A stretch of 64,000 nt of DNA, taken from NCBI GenBank assembly GCA_938074045.1, contig CALJGI010000021.1, forward strand, positions 1 to 64,000, given 5' to 3'. Of the stretch, positions 16,533-25,019 are shown piece by piece (within the stretch, counting starts at the first letter, position 1; each line of letters opens with the position of its first letter). Below the pieces are notes generated by a model. It worked only from the letters and a program-made list of their open reading frames with translations, did no database searches and was not told where the DNA came from. The position numbers and the translations under genes are program-made. This DNA is from an uncultured Halieaceae bacterium. GTDB lineage: Bacteria; Pseudomonadota; Gammaproteobacteria; Pseudomonadales; Halieaceae.

Positions 16533-18116
16533 ATGACAGACTACGATGTAATCATCGCGGGTGGGGGCCACAATGGCCTGATCTGCGCGGCGATGCTGGT
16601 TAAAAACGGATTGAAAACCCTGGTATTGGAGCGCAACGACTGGGTTGGCGGCGGCGTCCTTACGCGGGAACTGACCGAACCAGGATTCAAGCACGACCCC
16701 TTTGGCTCGTCCCACGTATGGATACATCTCAACCCTGACTTCCAGGCCTTGCAACCGGAGCTAGAAAAATACGGCTTGCGGTATATCTGGTCTGAGGATC
16801 ACATCACGGGACATCCGAACCGCTATGAAGGCCAGGGCATCATCGTATACAAAGATGTCAACAAGACCTGTGACAGCATTGCCGAATACTCCCCGGCAGA
16901 TGCGCGACGATACCGCGAGATTCACGATGAATTCGGTGAGATCAAGGACGGAGTTGTCAAAGCAATGTTCGCGCCCCCTGCTCCACCGAGTTACCTGTTT
17001 CAGGGTCTGGAAAACAATCCTGAGGGTATGCGCAGACTCAGGGAATACCAACTGAGTTCACGCCAGTTTACCTTGGATAATTTCGAAAACGATCATGTGC
17101 GGGCATTCATTCTCGGTTGGGCCATGGCGCCACAAACGCTGCCAGATCAGCTGGGCACAGCGCAGGGTTTTTACGTGATGATTCCCAGCATTCACTATTA
17201 TGGGCAAGCCATACCCGAGGGCGGCAGCGGTATGCTGTCTGAGGCACTAAAAGCCTATGTGGAGGATAACGGGGGCGCCGTCATGACCGGCGCAACCGTG
17301 CGCAAGTTCCTGACTGAAAACGGCGCGTGTACCGGCGTACGCCTGGAATCAGGCGAGGAAATCATGGCCCGTACGGGGGTAGTCAGTTCCCTGGACCCCT
17401 ACCAGACCTTTTTACAGGGCTTCGATGAAGCGGATCTCCCATCCGGATTTGCAGAGCAGATCCGGCGTTTTAAATTTGGCGACATTACCATTGCCAGAGT
17501 GCACTACGCCCTGCACGAGGCACCGCGCTTTAAAAACGGTGCGGAAATGGACAAAACCGCCTACCAGCGAATTTTTGGCAACATGGCAGATATCGACAGG
17601 CAGTACCTGGAGATCGCTGCTGGCAAAGCGCCCTCGGATCCGTTCCTGTGGACCGCTGCCTGGACGCAAATGGACCCCACCCGGGCGCCGGATGACAAGC
17701 AAACTCTGATCATGGACACCTTTGTACCTGTGGACCTGGCCAGTGGAGAAGACTGGGAAGAAATCGGGCCGGCGTATTGCCGTGATGTATTACTAACTCA
17801 GCTGCAGCGGTACACCACCAATATGAAGGCGGACAACATTATTGCCGAATACGTAGAGACCGGGCCCTCGCTGGCGCGGGCCAATCTCTGTTTCCATCGC
17901 GGCGTGACCACCGGTGGCGAGCGTACCCTCAGTCAAATGGGTGCATTTCGCCCGCTGCCAAATTATGCCAACTACCGCGGCCCGGTAGACCGATTCTATA
18001 TGACCGGTCCCTCATGCCACCCCGGTGGCGGAATTTCGGGTATGGGCACTATCGCTGCCCGGGAAATATTGCAGGACCTTGGTGCCATTGACGACGATGA
18101 TGACTTCGATTTCTGA
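16533..18116 (+). CDS. Phytoene-desaturase-like FAD oxidoreductase
   Basis: A 527-residue flavoprotein. The ADP-binding motif GGGHNG (residues 10-15) and following LVLERNDWVGGGVLTRE match the phytoene dehydrogenase/amine-oxidase-like group. The C-terminal FYMTGPSCHPGGGISGMG is the second FAD-binding signature. The tail is very acidic (IDDDDDFDF). The GHNG version marks a bacterial clade annotated as phytoene-dehydrogenase-related but found without carotenoid genes; no carotenoid gene occurs here. Catabolic oxidation of an amine, alcohol or alkene is more likely. It has a strong GAGGAGG ribosome site, is first in the operon and is 15 bp before the nitrilase. Two relatives lie at 37365 and 38920. 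Confidence 0.85.
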   Translation: MTDYDVIIAGGGHNGLICAAMLVKNGLKTLVLERNDWVGGGVLTRELTEPGFKHDPFGSSHVWIHLNPDFQALQPELEKYGLRYIWSEDHITGHPNRYEGQGIIVYKDVNKTCDSIAEYSPADARRYREIHDEFGEIKDGVVKAMFAPPAPPSYLFQGLENNPEGMRRLREYQLSSRQFTLDNFENDHVRAFILGWAMAPQTLPDQLGTAQGFYVMIPSIHYYGQAIPEGGSGMLSEALKAYVEDNGGAVMTGATVRKFLTENGACTGVRLESGEEIMARTGVVSSLDPYQTFLQGFDEADLPSGFAEQIRRFKFGDITIARVHYALHEAPRFKNGAEMDKTAYQRIFGNMADIDRQYLEIAAGKAPSDPFLWTAAWTQMDPTRAPDDKQTLIMDTFVPVDLASGEDWEEIGPAYCRDVLLTQLQRYTTNMKADNIIAEYVETGPSLARANLCFHRGVTTGGERTLSQMGAFRPLPNYANYRGPVDRFYMTGPSCHPGGGISGMGTIAAREILQDLGAIDDDDDFDF

Positions 18117-18131
18117 TCACAGGATACAACC

Positions 18132-19283
18132 ATGAGAGAACGTGTAGAGCCTTATACAGCGCTGCTGATTCAGCCAGAAGTCACCGTGGTACAGGAACGC
18201 GCTGATATTCAAAAAAACCTTGATCGGGTCATGAACCTGATTCACTTCGGCGTTGGCTACTTTTGGGAAGTTCCGGTCAGACTGGTCGTACTCCCCGAGT
18301 ATTTTCTGCAGGGCGTAGGCACACCGGGCAAAGGCGAGAGCACCATCGATGATCAGATGAAAAAAGCTGTCACCATCCCTGGCCCCGAGGTAGATCAACT
18401 GGGAGAAATTGCCAAGCAATATGGATTATATATCTGTGGCGGCGGCGTGGTGGAGGAGGTGCCAGAGTTTCCAGACCGCTGGTTCAACACCAATTTTATC
18501 GTCGGCCCCACAGGAGAAGTGGTGCTCAAATACCATAAATGGCATATCAACGCGTCATTGGGGCTGGGTACCAGCCCTCATGATATTTTTGACGAGTACT
18601 GTAAATACTACGGGGGCGGCATCAAGGATTTGTTCCCCGTCATCGATACCGAGATCGGCAAGCTGGGCACCATGACATGCCACGACGGCTGCACGCCGGA
18701 GGTATCTCGCGCCCTGGGCTATAACGGCGCAGAAATCATCTGTCATCCAGGTGCAATTCAGGAAGTTGAAGGCGTCTCTGAACCCTGGGATTTCTGGAAA
18801 TTCACCCGCCGAACCCGAGCTCATGACAATATGTGCTACCTGCTGGGCGCCAACTGGGGCAGTGTCAACTATGATTACTACCCCAAGGGGTTCTGTCCCG
18901 GTCACTCCTTCGCCATCGACTATACGGGTATGGTATTGCGGGAAGCGCCCTACCCCGCTGAACAGGTGCTCTCGGTCACCATAGACATCGAGGCCCTGCG
19001 ACACTATCGCACACGCACCAATCACAACTGCTGGATAGACGTCAGAACCGAAGGGTTCCGGGATATGTATACGCGACCTATTTATCCCCCCAATCGTTTC
19101 CCGCCGGGTAAACCACCTCGCGCCCTGGTAGAAAAAATCGAAATATGTAAAGAAGTTTTTGATGATCTTTATGCACGGGGTCAGTTCACTCCGCCTGCAG
19201 GCATGGAACCGCATGAAGTATCCGGGCTATTGGCAGAGCGTATTGAGTATGCACAACGTACCGGACGCCTTAAGAAGACCTGA
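18132..19283 (+). CDS. Carbon-nitrogen hydrolase (nitrilase/amidase superfamily)
   Basis: A 383-residue member of the nitrilase superfamily. The catalytic triad is visible: E56 in VVLPEYF, K136 in KYHKWHI and C183 in MTCHDG. The length, with a C-terminal extension of about 90 residues past the core, resembles aliphatic amidases and nitrilases. Hydrolysis of an amide or nitrile C-N bond is expected; the sequence does not separate these. AGGA lies at a good distance from ATG 18132. It sits between an FAD oxidase and a TPP enzyme in the operon, suggesting amide or nitrile release early in the route. A truncated relative remains at 33021. Confidence 0.88.
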   Translation: MRERVEPYTALLIQPEVTVVQERADIQKNLDRVMNLIHFGVGYFWEVPVRLVVLPEYFLQGVGTPGKGESTIDDQMKKAVTIPGPEVDQLGEIAKQYGLYICGGGVVEEVPEFPDRWFNTNFIVGPTGEVVLKYHKWHINASLGLGTSPHDIFDEYCKYYGGGIKDLFPVIDTEIGKLGTMTCHDGCTPEVSRALGYNGAEIICHPGAIQEVEGVSEPWDFWKFTRRTRAHDNMCYLLGANWGSVNYDYYPKGFCPGHSFAIDYTGMVLREAPYPAEQVLSVTIDIEALRHYRTRTNHNCWIDVRTEGFRDMYTRPIYPPNRFPPGKPPRALVEKIEICKEVFDDLYARGQFTPPAGMEPHEVSGLLAERIEYAQRTGRLKKT

Positions 19284-19287
19284 TGCC

Positions 19288-19542
19288 ATGAAAGTAAAAA
19301 GCAAACTGGCTGATATCGATTTCGAATTCGGCCACTTCGAATACAAAAAAGACCACCTGATCGTGCACAGCCATGAGAGCCAGAGTATGCAGAGCAAGGT
19401 TTACATCAGCCCCAATGACGTCGTCTCAGCCCTGAGCAAAGCTCTGTCCAACCCCATGGTCTGGGTTTATCTGCTGGCCTTTCCGTTTTTTTTAATACGA
19501 TACCGACGGCGCCATGCGCGTACCAAGGAGAATAAGTCGTGA
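19288..19542 (+). CDS. Small membrane protein of unknown function
   Basis: An 84-residue protein. Residues 1-50 are hydrophilic and charged; one hydrophobic segment (WVYLLAFPFFLI, about 57-68) is followed by RYRRRHARTK, so it is probably anchored at the C-terminus with the basic tail in the cytoplasm. It begins 4 bp after the nitrilase stop and overlaps the TPP gene by 4 bp, strong evidence that it is a real operon member. The start at 19288 is taken as the first ATG after the nitrilase. No family recognised. Confidence 0.65.
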   Translation: MKVKSKLADIDFEFGHFEYKKDHLIVHSHESQSMQSKVYISPNDVVSALSKALSNPMVWVYLLAFPFFLIRYRRRHARTKENKS

Positions 19543-21182
19543 GTGAGCTGACCGGTGCACAGTCCATCGTCAAATCCTTGAAGGTCAACGGTGTAGACAC
19601 TGTATTTGCGCTGCCCGGTGGTCAACTCGACCATCTTTTTGATGCCCTCTATCACGAGGGAGAAGACATAAGACTGATTCACGCCCGTCACGAACAGGGT
19701 GTAGCTTACATGGCCTATGGTTATGCGCGCTCAACTGGCAAAGTCGGCACCTGTGCCGTCGTGCCGGGCCCAGGACTGTTGAATGCCAGCGCCGCCTTGT
19801 GCACCGCCTGGGCCAACTACACACCGGTGCTATGCATATCCGGCCAGATTATTTCCGGGGGTATTGGCAAGGGCTATGGTGAACTGCACGAGATTGATGA
19901 CCAACTGGGCATGATCAGCCATATCACCAAGTGGGCAGAGCGCATCGACAGCCCTGGGCTGGCACCTGAGAGCATAGAGCGTGCCTTTCAACAATTGGAG
20001 ACAGGTTGCCCGCGTCCAGTTGAAATCGAAATGGCCATGGATGTCATGGGCGAAAGCGCTGAAGTCGAACTCCTCCCACGAAAGACAGCTGCAGTAAGCG
20101 ACACGCCCAGCGCGCTTGCCATTGCAGCGGCGGCAGACATACTCAGCAGCGCAAAGCGCCCGCTTATCTACGTAGGATCAGGAGCAATGGCCGCCTCGAT
20201 GGAAGTGATAGCCCTGGCCGTGCTGTTACAAGCTCCTGTAGTCGCCTTTCGCGCTGGCAAAGGCATAGTCCCTGACGATCATTATCTGTCAGCAAACCTG
20301 CCTATGGGGCACTCACTGTGGGGCGAATGCGATGCGGTTGTCGCCGTGGGAACCCGTCTACACTGGCCATTGGTGATGTGGGGCAAGGATGATGATCTGA
20401 AGCTCATCAGAATCGACATCGACCCGGAACAAATATCGCGTATATGCGAACCTGAAGTAGGTATTGTCGCAGACTCTGCCGTCGCCCTGTCAGCCATCAC
20501 CACTCTGTTAAAACAAGCGTCATATGAGGCCGACTCACGGGAAGCAGAGCTCGTCGCACTCAGATCCAGGGTTGACGCTGAAATTCGCACCAAGGTCGGC
20601 CCGCAAATGGCCTACCTGGATGTCATTCGAGAGGAGCTGCCCCGGGACGGCATATTTGTCGATGAAGTCACCCAGGTGGGTTTTGTCTCCTGGTACGGCT
20701 TTCCTGTTTACGCACCCCGCCAGCATATCAGCGCTGGTTATCAGGGCACCCTGGGCTATGGCTATGCCACCGCTCTCGGGGTGGTCGCGGGCAATCCGGA
20801 CAAGCGTGTCATTCAGGTCAGCGGAGACGGCGGCATCATGTTTACTATTCAGGAGCTCGCCACCGCTGTGCAGTACCAACTGCCACTGGTGACCATTATC
20901 TTCAACGACCACCGCTATACCAACGTGCAGCGGCAACAGAAAGAATGGTTCGACGGACGGGTTATCTGCTCCGATCTGCATAATCCAGATTTCGTGAAAC
21001 TGGCGGAAAGTTTCGGGGCGACGGGTATCAAGGCACACGACCCCGAGTCAGTGCGCAGCGCAATCAAACTGGCGTTTACGATCGATGGCCCCGTCATTAT
21101 CGAAGTTGAGTTGGAGGAATTTTTCCCCGCTCCATGGCCATTTTTGATGTTGCCACAGAACCGTCGAGAGGTATGCCAATGA
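19539..21182 (+). CDS. Thiamine-diphosphate-dependent enzyme (acetolactate synthase/2-oxo-acid decarboxylase family)
   Basis: A 547-residue TPP enzyme with the three-domain layout of acetolactate synthase, benzoylformate decarboxylase and related proteins. E52 in HARHEQ activates the cofactor, GDGG at 429-432 and N456 in NDHRYTN bind the Mg-diphosphate. GTG 19539 with AAGGAG eight bases upstream is the start, overlapping the previous stop. The downstream aminotransferase and aldehyde dehydrogenase suggest decarboxylation of a 2-oxo acid to an aldehyde (Ehrlich-type route), not acetolactate synthesis; no regulatory subunit is nearby. Carboligation cannot be excluded. Confidence 0.85.
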   Translation: MSELTGAQSIVKSLKVNGVDTVFALPGGQLDHLFDALYHEGEDIRLIHARHEQGVAYMAYGYARSTGKVGTCAVVPGPGLLNASAALCTAWANYTPVLCISGQIISGGIGKGYGELHEIDDQLGMISHITKWAERIDSPGLAPESIERAFQQLETGCPRPVEIEMAMDVMGESAEVELLPRKTAAVSDTPSALAIAAAADILSSAKRPLIYVGSGAMAASMEVIALAVLLQAPVVAFRAGKGIVPDDHYLSANLPMGHSLWGECDAVVAVGTRLHWPLVMWGKDDDLKLIRIDIDPEQISRICEPEVGIVADSAVALSAITTLLKQASYEADSREAELVALRSRVDAEIRTKVGPQMAYLDVIREELPRDGIFVDEVTQVGFVSWYGFPVYAPRQHISAGYQGTLGYGYATALGVVAGNPDKRVIQVSGDGGIMFTIQELATAVQYQLPLVTIIFNDHRYTNVQRQQKEWFDGRVICSDLHNPDFVKLAESFGATGIKAHDPESVRSAIKLAFTIDGPVIIEVELEEFFPAPWPFLMLPQNRREVCQ

Positions 21183-22270
21183 GCATGGAGCCGCGAGCTG
21201 GCGTTCTACGCCTCGCGCCCTACCAGCAGGGTCAAAGTGAAATCGAAGGCGTGTCTGAACCGATCAAGCTGTCCTCCAATGAGTCCTCCCATGGGCCCTC
21301 CAGAGCCGCTTTAGCTGCCTACAGAGATGCAGCGAGTCAATTACATCGCTACCCCGATGGTTCGCAACGCTCCCTGTGCAATGCGATTGCAGAGGTGCAC
21401 GATCTGAAGCAGGAACTGATTATCTGCGGAAACGGCTCGGATGAATTGATCCAACTCATGGTGCGCTCCTATATCGGCGAAGGTCACGAAAGCCTGCAGA
21501 GTGAAAACGGTTTTGTTATGAGCCGAATACACTCAATAGCCCAGGGTGCGGACGTGGTGATCGCTCCGGAGAAAAATCACCGTATTGACGTGGATGCCAT
21601 GCTCAGCCGGGTCAGTGATCGCACCCGTTTTTGTACCGTTGCCAATCCCAATAATCCTACGGGTACTTACCTGACTGAAGATCAAATTCGGCGTCTGCAT
21701 GCGGGGCTGCCTGATAACTGTCTTTTCCTCATCGATGAAGCCTATGCGGAGTACGCGATGGCCCCGGACTACACCACAGCGCTCGCCATGGTAGAGGAAC
21801 ATGACAACGTCGTGGTCACGCGCACATTCTCAAAAATATACGCACTCTCTGCACTTCGCATCGGCTGGGCCTACTGCCCCGCCGCGATATACGACGTGGT
21901 GCAGCGCATTCGTACGCCCTTTAACACCAACGGGCCAGCACTGGCCGCGGCGGAAGCCGCGATACGAGATACTGACTACATCGCGGGAATCGCCAGTCAC
22001 AATGCCCTGTGGCGGGATCGCATTGCTGATGAATTAACAGCAATGGGTATTGAAGCCATTCCCAGCCAGGCCAACTTCTATCTGATGAGATTTCCGGACG
22101 ATTCAAACAAGAGTGGCACCGGGGCGGCGGCCTTTCTGCAATCCCGGGGCATCATTCCCAGACCAGCCGGCAACGGTGATCAGTTTCTTCGTGTCACTAT
22201 CGGTCTGGACGCAGAGAATGAAGCCGTTTTGAGCGCACTACGAGACTATATGGCAGCCAATGAGCAGTGA
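21179..22270 (+). CDS. HisC-like class I/II aminotransferase
   Basis: A 363-residue fold-type I PLP enzyme close to histidinol-phosphate and aromatic aminotransferases. K219 in TFSKIYALSALRIG forms the Schiff base; NPNNPTG is the conserved substrate/cofactor loop and IDEAYAEY supplies the aspartate and tyrosine. ATG 21179 overlaps the TPP gene stop as ATGA, with GAGAGG eight bases upstream; an earlier ATG at 21134 is less likely. No histidine biosynthesis genes are near, so an aromatic or other amino acid donor is favoured. Fits directly before the TPP enzyme and aldehyde dehydrogenase in an amino-acid degradation sequence. Confidence 0.85.
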   Translation: MSMEPRAGVLRLAPYQQGQSEIEGVSEPIKLSSNESSHGPSRAALAAYRDAASQLHRYPDGSQRSLCNAIAEVHDLKQELIICGNGSDELIQLMVRSYIGEGHESLQSENGFVMSRIHSIAQGADVVIAPEKNHRIDVDAMLSRVSDRTRFCTVANPNNPTGTYLTEDQIRRLHAGLPDNCLFLIDEAYAEYAMAPDYTTALAMVEEHDNVVVTRTFSKIYALSALRIGWAYCPAAIYDVVQRIRTPFNTNGPALAAAEAAIRDTDYIAGIASHNALWRDRIADELTAMGIEAIPSQANFYLMRFPDDSNKSGTGAAAFLQSRGIIPRPAGNGDQFLRVTIGLDAENEAVLSALRDYMAANEQ

Positions 22271-23756
22271 CACCTACACACCTACCCGCCAGGCAAGCGA
22301 ACGACTCTCTGGTACACAGAAACTGTATATCGGCGGGCAATGGCAAGTCGCCTCTGACAATAACGTTAGCGACGTCTACAACCCTTCCTCCGGTCAGGTC
22401 ATCAGCCATGCGGCGGTGGCCACTACGGACGATTGTGAAAGGGCTGTGGCGGCGGCTCGACGCAGCTTTGATCAGGGTGTCTGGACACGTTTAACTCCCG
22501 CCGCCCGAGGTAGAATACTGTGGAAACTGGGTGATCTGCTGGAGGAGAATGCTGATGAAATCGCCGAGCTGGAAATGCTCGATGGCGGCAAGGCTTTCGA
22601 CGGCGCCCGTCACGGTGAGATACCCTTTGCCGCAGAATGTTTCAGATACTACGCCGGTTGGTGTACCAAGATCGAAGGCAGTACCAAGCAATTGTCGACG
22701 GTCGCCGACGCTGAATTCCACATTTACACCAAGCGCGAGCCTATAGGCGTAGCGGCGTTAATCGTACCCTGGAACGGTCCACTGGTGCAGGCCGCCTGGA
22801 AAGTGGCACCGGCACTGGCCGCCGGTTGCAGTTGCATATTAAAGCCCGCCAGTGAAACCCCTTTGACCGCTGTGCGTCTGGCTGAGCTGGCGGCGGAAGC
22901 TGGAGTCCCCGATGGCGTATTCAATGTCCTGCTGGGCGGCGGCGCCAGCGTAGGTCAGTATCTCGCCGAACATCCACAGGTCGACAAACTTTCTTTCACC
23001 GGTTCAACCGAGGTAGGTAAAACGATCGTTGCCGCTGCCTGTAGCAATTTGAAAAAGCTGTCGCTGGAGCTGGGAGGGAAATCACCGATGGTTATATTTG
23101 AGGATGCGGATCTTGAGCAGGCCATCCCCGGTGTTGCGCAAGCCATTTTCTCCAATGCCGGCCAGGTCTGCGTAGCGGGTTCTCGTCTCTATGTGCAGGA
23201 GTCAATATACGAGGAAGTCGTAACTGGCATAGCCGACATTGCCAAAGGCATGACCGTCGGACCAGCCACCACCCCGGGGTACGACATGGGCCCGCTGATT
23301 TCCGCGCGCCATCTAAACAGCGTTGAACAACTGATAGAGCGCGGTCGCGAACAGGGAGCAAAACTTATTGCAGGTGGCAGCAGGACGGGCAATGGAAGCG
23401 GCTATTATCTGCAACCCACGGTATTTGCTGATGTAAACGGTACGATGGATATCGTGCGGGAGGAAATTTTTGGACCAGTGCTGGCCATACAATCCTTCAG
23501 GACCGAACAGGAAGCCGTACAATTGGCCAACGCCAGTGAATACGGACTTGCCGCCAGCGTCTGGACTCGAGATATGGGCCGCGCCCACCGCACGGTTGGC
23601 CAGATTCGTGCTGGCATTCAGTGGATTAATTGCCACGGCATACCTGACATGGCCGTGCCCTTCGGTGGCTACAAACAATCCGGCTGGGGTCGAGAGAACG
23701 GCTACGAGTCTCTGCTGCAATACACTGAACTGAAATCAGTTATTGCCAGCCTTTAG
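22260..23756 (+). CDS. NAD(P)-dependent aldehyde dehydrogenase
   Basis: A 498-residue ALDH. C304 in NAGQVCVAGSR is the catalytic nucleophile and E270 in LELGGKSP the general base; VPWNGPL and KPASETP are the NAD-binding and structural motifs. Length and motifs match the betaine/phenylacetaldehyde/general aldehyde branch. It overlaps the aminotransferase gene by 11 bp. Expected role is oxidation of the aldehyde produced by the TPP enzyme to a carboxylic acid. Substrate range is not readable from sequence. Confidence 0.9.
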   Translation: MSSDTYTPTRQASERLSGTQKLYIGGQWQVASDNNVSDVYNPSSGQVISHAAVATTDDCERAVAAARRSFDQGVWTRLTPAARGRILWKLGDLLEENADEIAELEMLDGGKAFDGARHGEIPFAAECFRYYAGWCTKIEGSTKQLSTVADAEFHIYTKREPIGVAALIVPWNGPLVQAAWKVAPALAAGCSCILKPASETPLTAVRLAELAAEAGVPDGVFNVLLGGGASVGQYLAEHPQVDKLSFTGSTEVGKTIVAAACSNLKKLSLELGGKSPMVIFEDADLEQAIPGVAQAIFSNAGQVCVAGSRLYVQESIYEEVVTGIADIAKGMTVGPATTPGYDMGPLISARHLNSVEQLIERGREQGAKLIAGGSRTGNGSGYYLQPTVFADVNGTMDIVREEIFGPVLAIQSFRTEQEAVQLANASEYGLAASVWTRDMGRAHRTVGQIRAGIQWINCHGIPDMAVPFGGYKQSGWGRENGYESLLQYTELKSVIASL

Positions 23757-23824
23757 CACGCCTCGACAAATCCAGCCAGATGACCATAGACTGACACAAA
23801 TTGTAAACCTGAAGGTCAGACAAC

Positions 23825-24031
23825 ATGGCGTCGTTCGAGGAACAGTTTTATCTCGAAAATCCAAGCCGATGGGATATCTTTAAAAGAGACCTCAGGCTCC
23901 TGCTCTACCTGATCCGCCCCGCTGTCGATTGGCTTGTGCGCGGCACCTTGATCAGACGCGCCTTGCGCAGGGCAAAAAATTCAGGACAACCCATGATACT
24001 TGAGGATGTGATCGATGGGCCGGCTGAATAA
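23825..24031 (+). CDS. Small protein preceding the second RdhA-like gene
   Basis: A 68-residue protein: acidic start (MASFEEQFYLENPSRW), an amphipathic/hydrophobic helix (DLRLLLYLIRPAVDWLVRG), then a basic RRALRRAK tract and an acidic end. At most one membrane-associating segment. It overlaps the RdhA-like gene by 17 bp. In classical systems a small membrane protein, RdhB, accompanies RdhA, but RdhB has about three helices, so this is not an obvious RdhB. It may anchor or chaperone the Fe-S protein (inference). AAGG lies upstream of ATG 23825. Confidence 0.6.
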   Translation: MASFEEQFYLENPSRWDIFKRDLRLLLYLIRPAVDWLVRGTLIRRALRRAKNSGQPMILEDVIDGPAE

Positions 24032-25019
24032 GTCCTCCTTCCCTTCTCCGGAGCTCTCCTTTCAATACAGAGAGAGACCCCGCTCTGGCAACGAGATCAA
24101 CGGGCTGGGGGAGGCGGTGGTGCGACGTGCCGTGCCCATCTTTCATGGCTCCGGCGCTCGCAAGCTGGAGTGGCAACACCTCGAAACTTTCTTCGCGCTG
24201 ATCAATCCCTGGCGCGTCTACTGGTTGAATATTGTCAACCGCTGGATGTTGAGAAATGCCGATGGCCCCATCGCCGAGAGGCAAGAGATAAATGCCGACC
24301 CGCGGGCGATGAGCACAGAGATTAAACAAACAGGGTGTTCCCTGGGCGCTGGCAAAATAGGCATTACCAAACTATCTGAACACGCACTTTATGAAGGGAA
24401 AACACCTGACTACAAGAACGCGATAGTCATCTTGTACCCCATGGACCCTGACGAAATGGCACATATAACCCAACCCAGAGCGGGCCTGGAAACCATGCGG
24501 GCTTATAACGAGATATCGCGGGTGACCATCGCCCTCGCCGCGCATATTCGTGACAAGGGGTGGCGTGCACGAGCCTACTGTGAGGCTGCTGACCTGCTCC
24601 ACATCCCGCTGGCAATTGATGCGGGCCTGGGCCAACTGGGCAAACACGGCTCCCTGATCTGTGCTGAATTTGGATCCAGTATGCGGATCGCAACCATTCT
24701 GACAGATTTGCCCATGGAGGAAGATCAACCGCTTGACCTGGGTGTTGAAGACCTTTGCGCCGGTTGTCGGCGTTGCACCATAGACTGCCCGGTTGATGCC
24801 ATCAGTGACGAAAAACAGCTGGTCCGTGGTATCGAGAAGTGGTACGTCGACTTTGATCGATGCGCACCGTATTTCACGGCTACGGTAGGATGCGGAATCT
24901 GTATCGAGGTATGCCCATGGACCATCCCGGGACGAGGTCCGTCGCTGTCAGCGCAGCTGCTGAAAAAACGCGACAAAAAAGATCTTCGAAATATGGAAAC
25001 GGTCAGGTCAGCAGATTGA
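24015..25019 (+). CDS. Reductive-dehalogenase-like corrinoid/Fe-S protein, second copy
   Basis: A 334-residue relative of the protein at 4448, without a twin-arginine signal. Core motifs are AGLGQLGKHGSLICAEFG and MRIATILTDLP, as in the B12-binding domain of RdhA. Two [4Fe-4S] sites follow: C248, C251, C254 and C258 in CAGCRRCTIDCP, and C283 with C293, C296 and C300 in CGICIEVCP. GAGG precedes ATG 24015. It is last in the operon and its 3' end overlaps the convergent NSS gene by 17 bp. If it dehalogenates, the substrate would be the amino-acid-derived compound handled by the operon. A QueG-like or other cobalamin-dependent reduction is the alternative. Confidence 0.8.
   Translation: MGRLNKSSFPSPELSFQYRERPRSGNEINGLGEAVVRRAVPIFHGSGARKLEWQHLETFFALINPWRVYWLNIVNRWMLRNADGPIAERQEINADPRAMSTEIKQTGCSLGAGKIGITKLSEHALYEGKTPDYKNAIVILYPMDPDEMAHITQPRAGLETMRAYNEISRVTIALAAHIRDKGWRARAYCEAADLLHIPLAIDAGLGQLGKHGSLICAEFGSSMRIATILTDLPMEEDQPLDLGVEDLCAGCRRCTIDCPVDAISDEKQLVRGIEKWYVDFDRCAPYFTATVGCGICIEVCPWTIPGRGPSLSAQLLKKRDKKDLRNMETVRSAD

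Noticed and set aside
19539-21182. Acetolactate synthase of branched-chain amino-acid synthesis.
   Set aside because: No regulatory subunit or ilvC is nearby, and the neighbours are catabolic; it is left as a family-level call.
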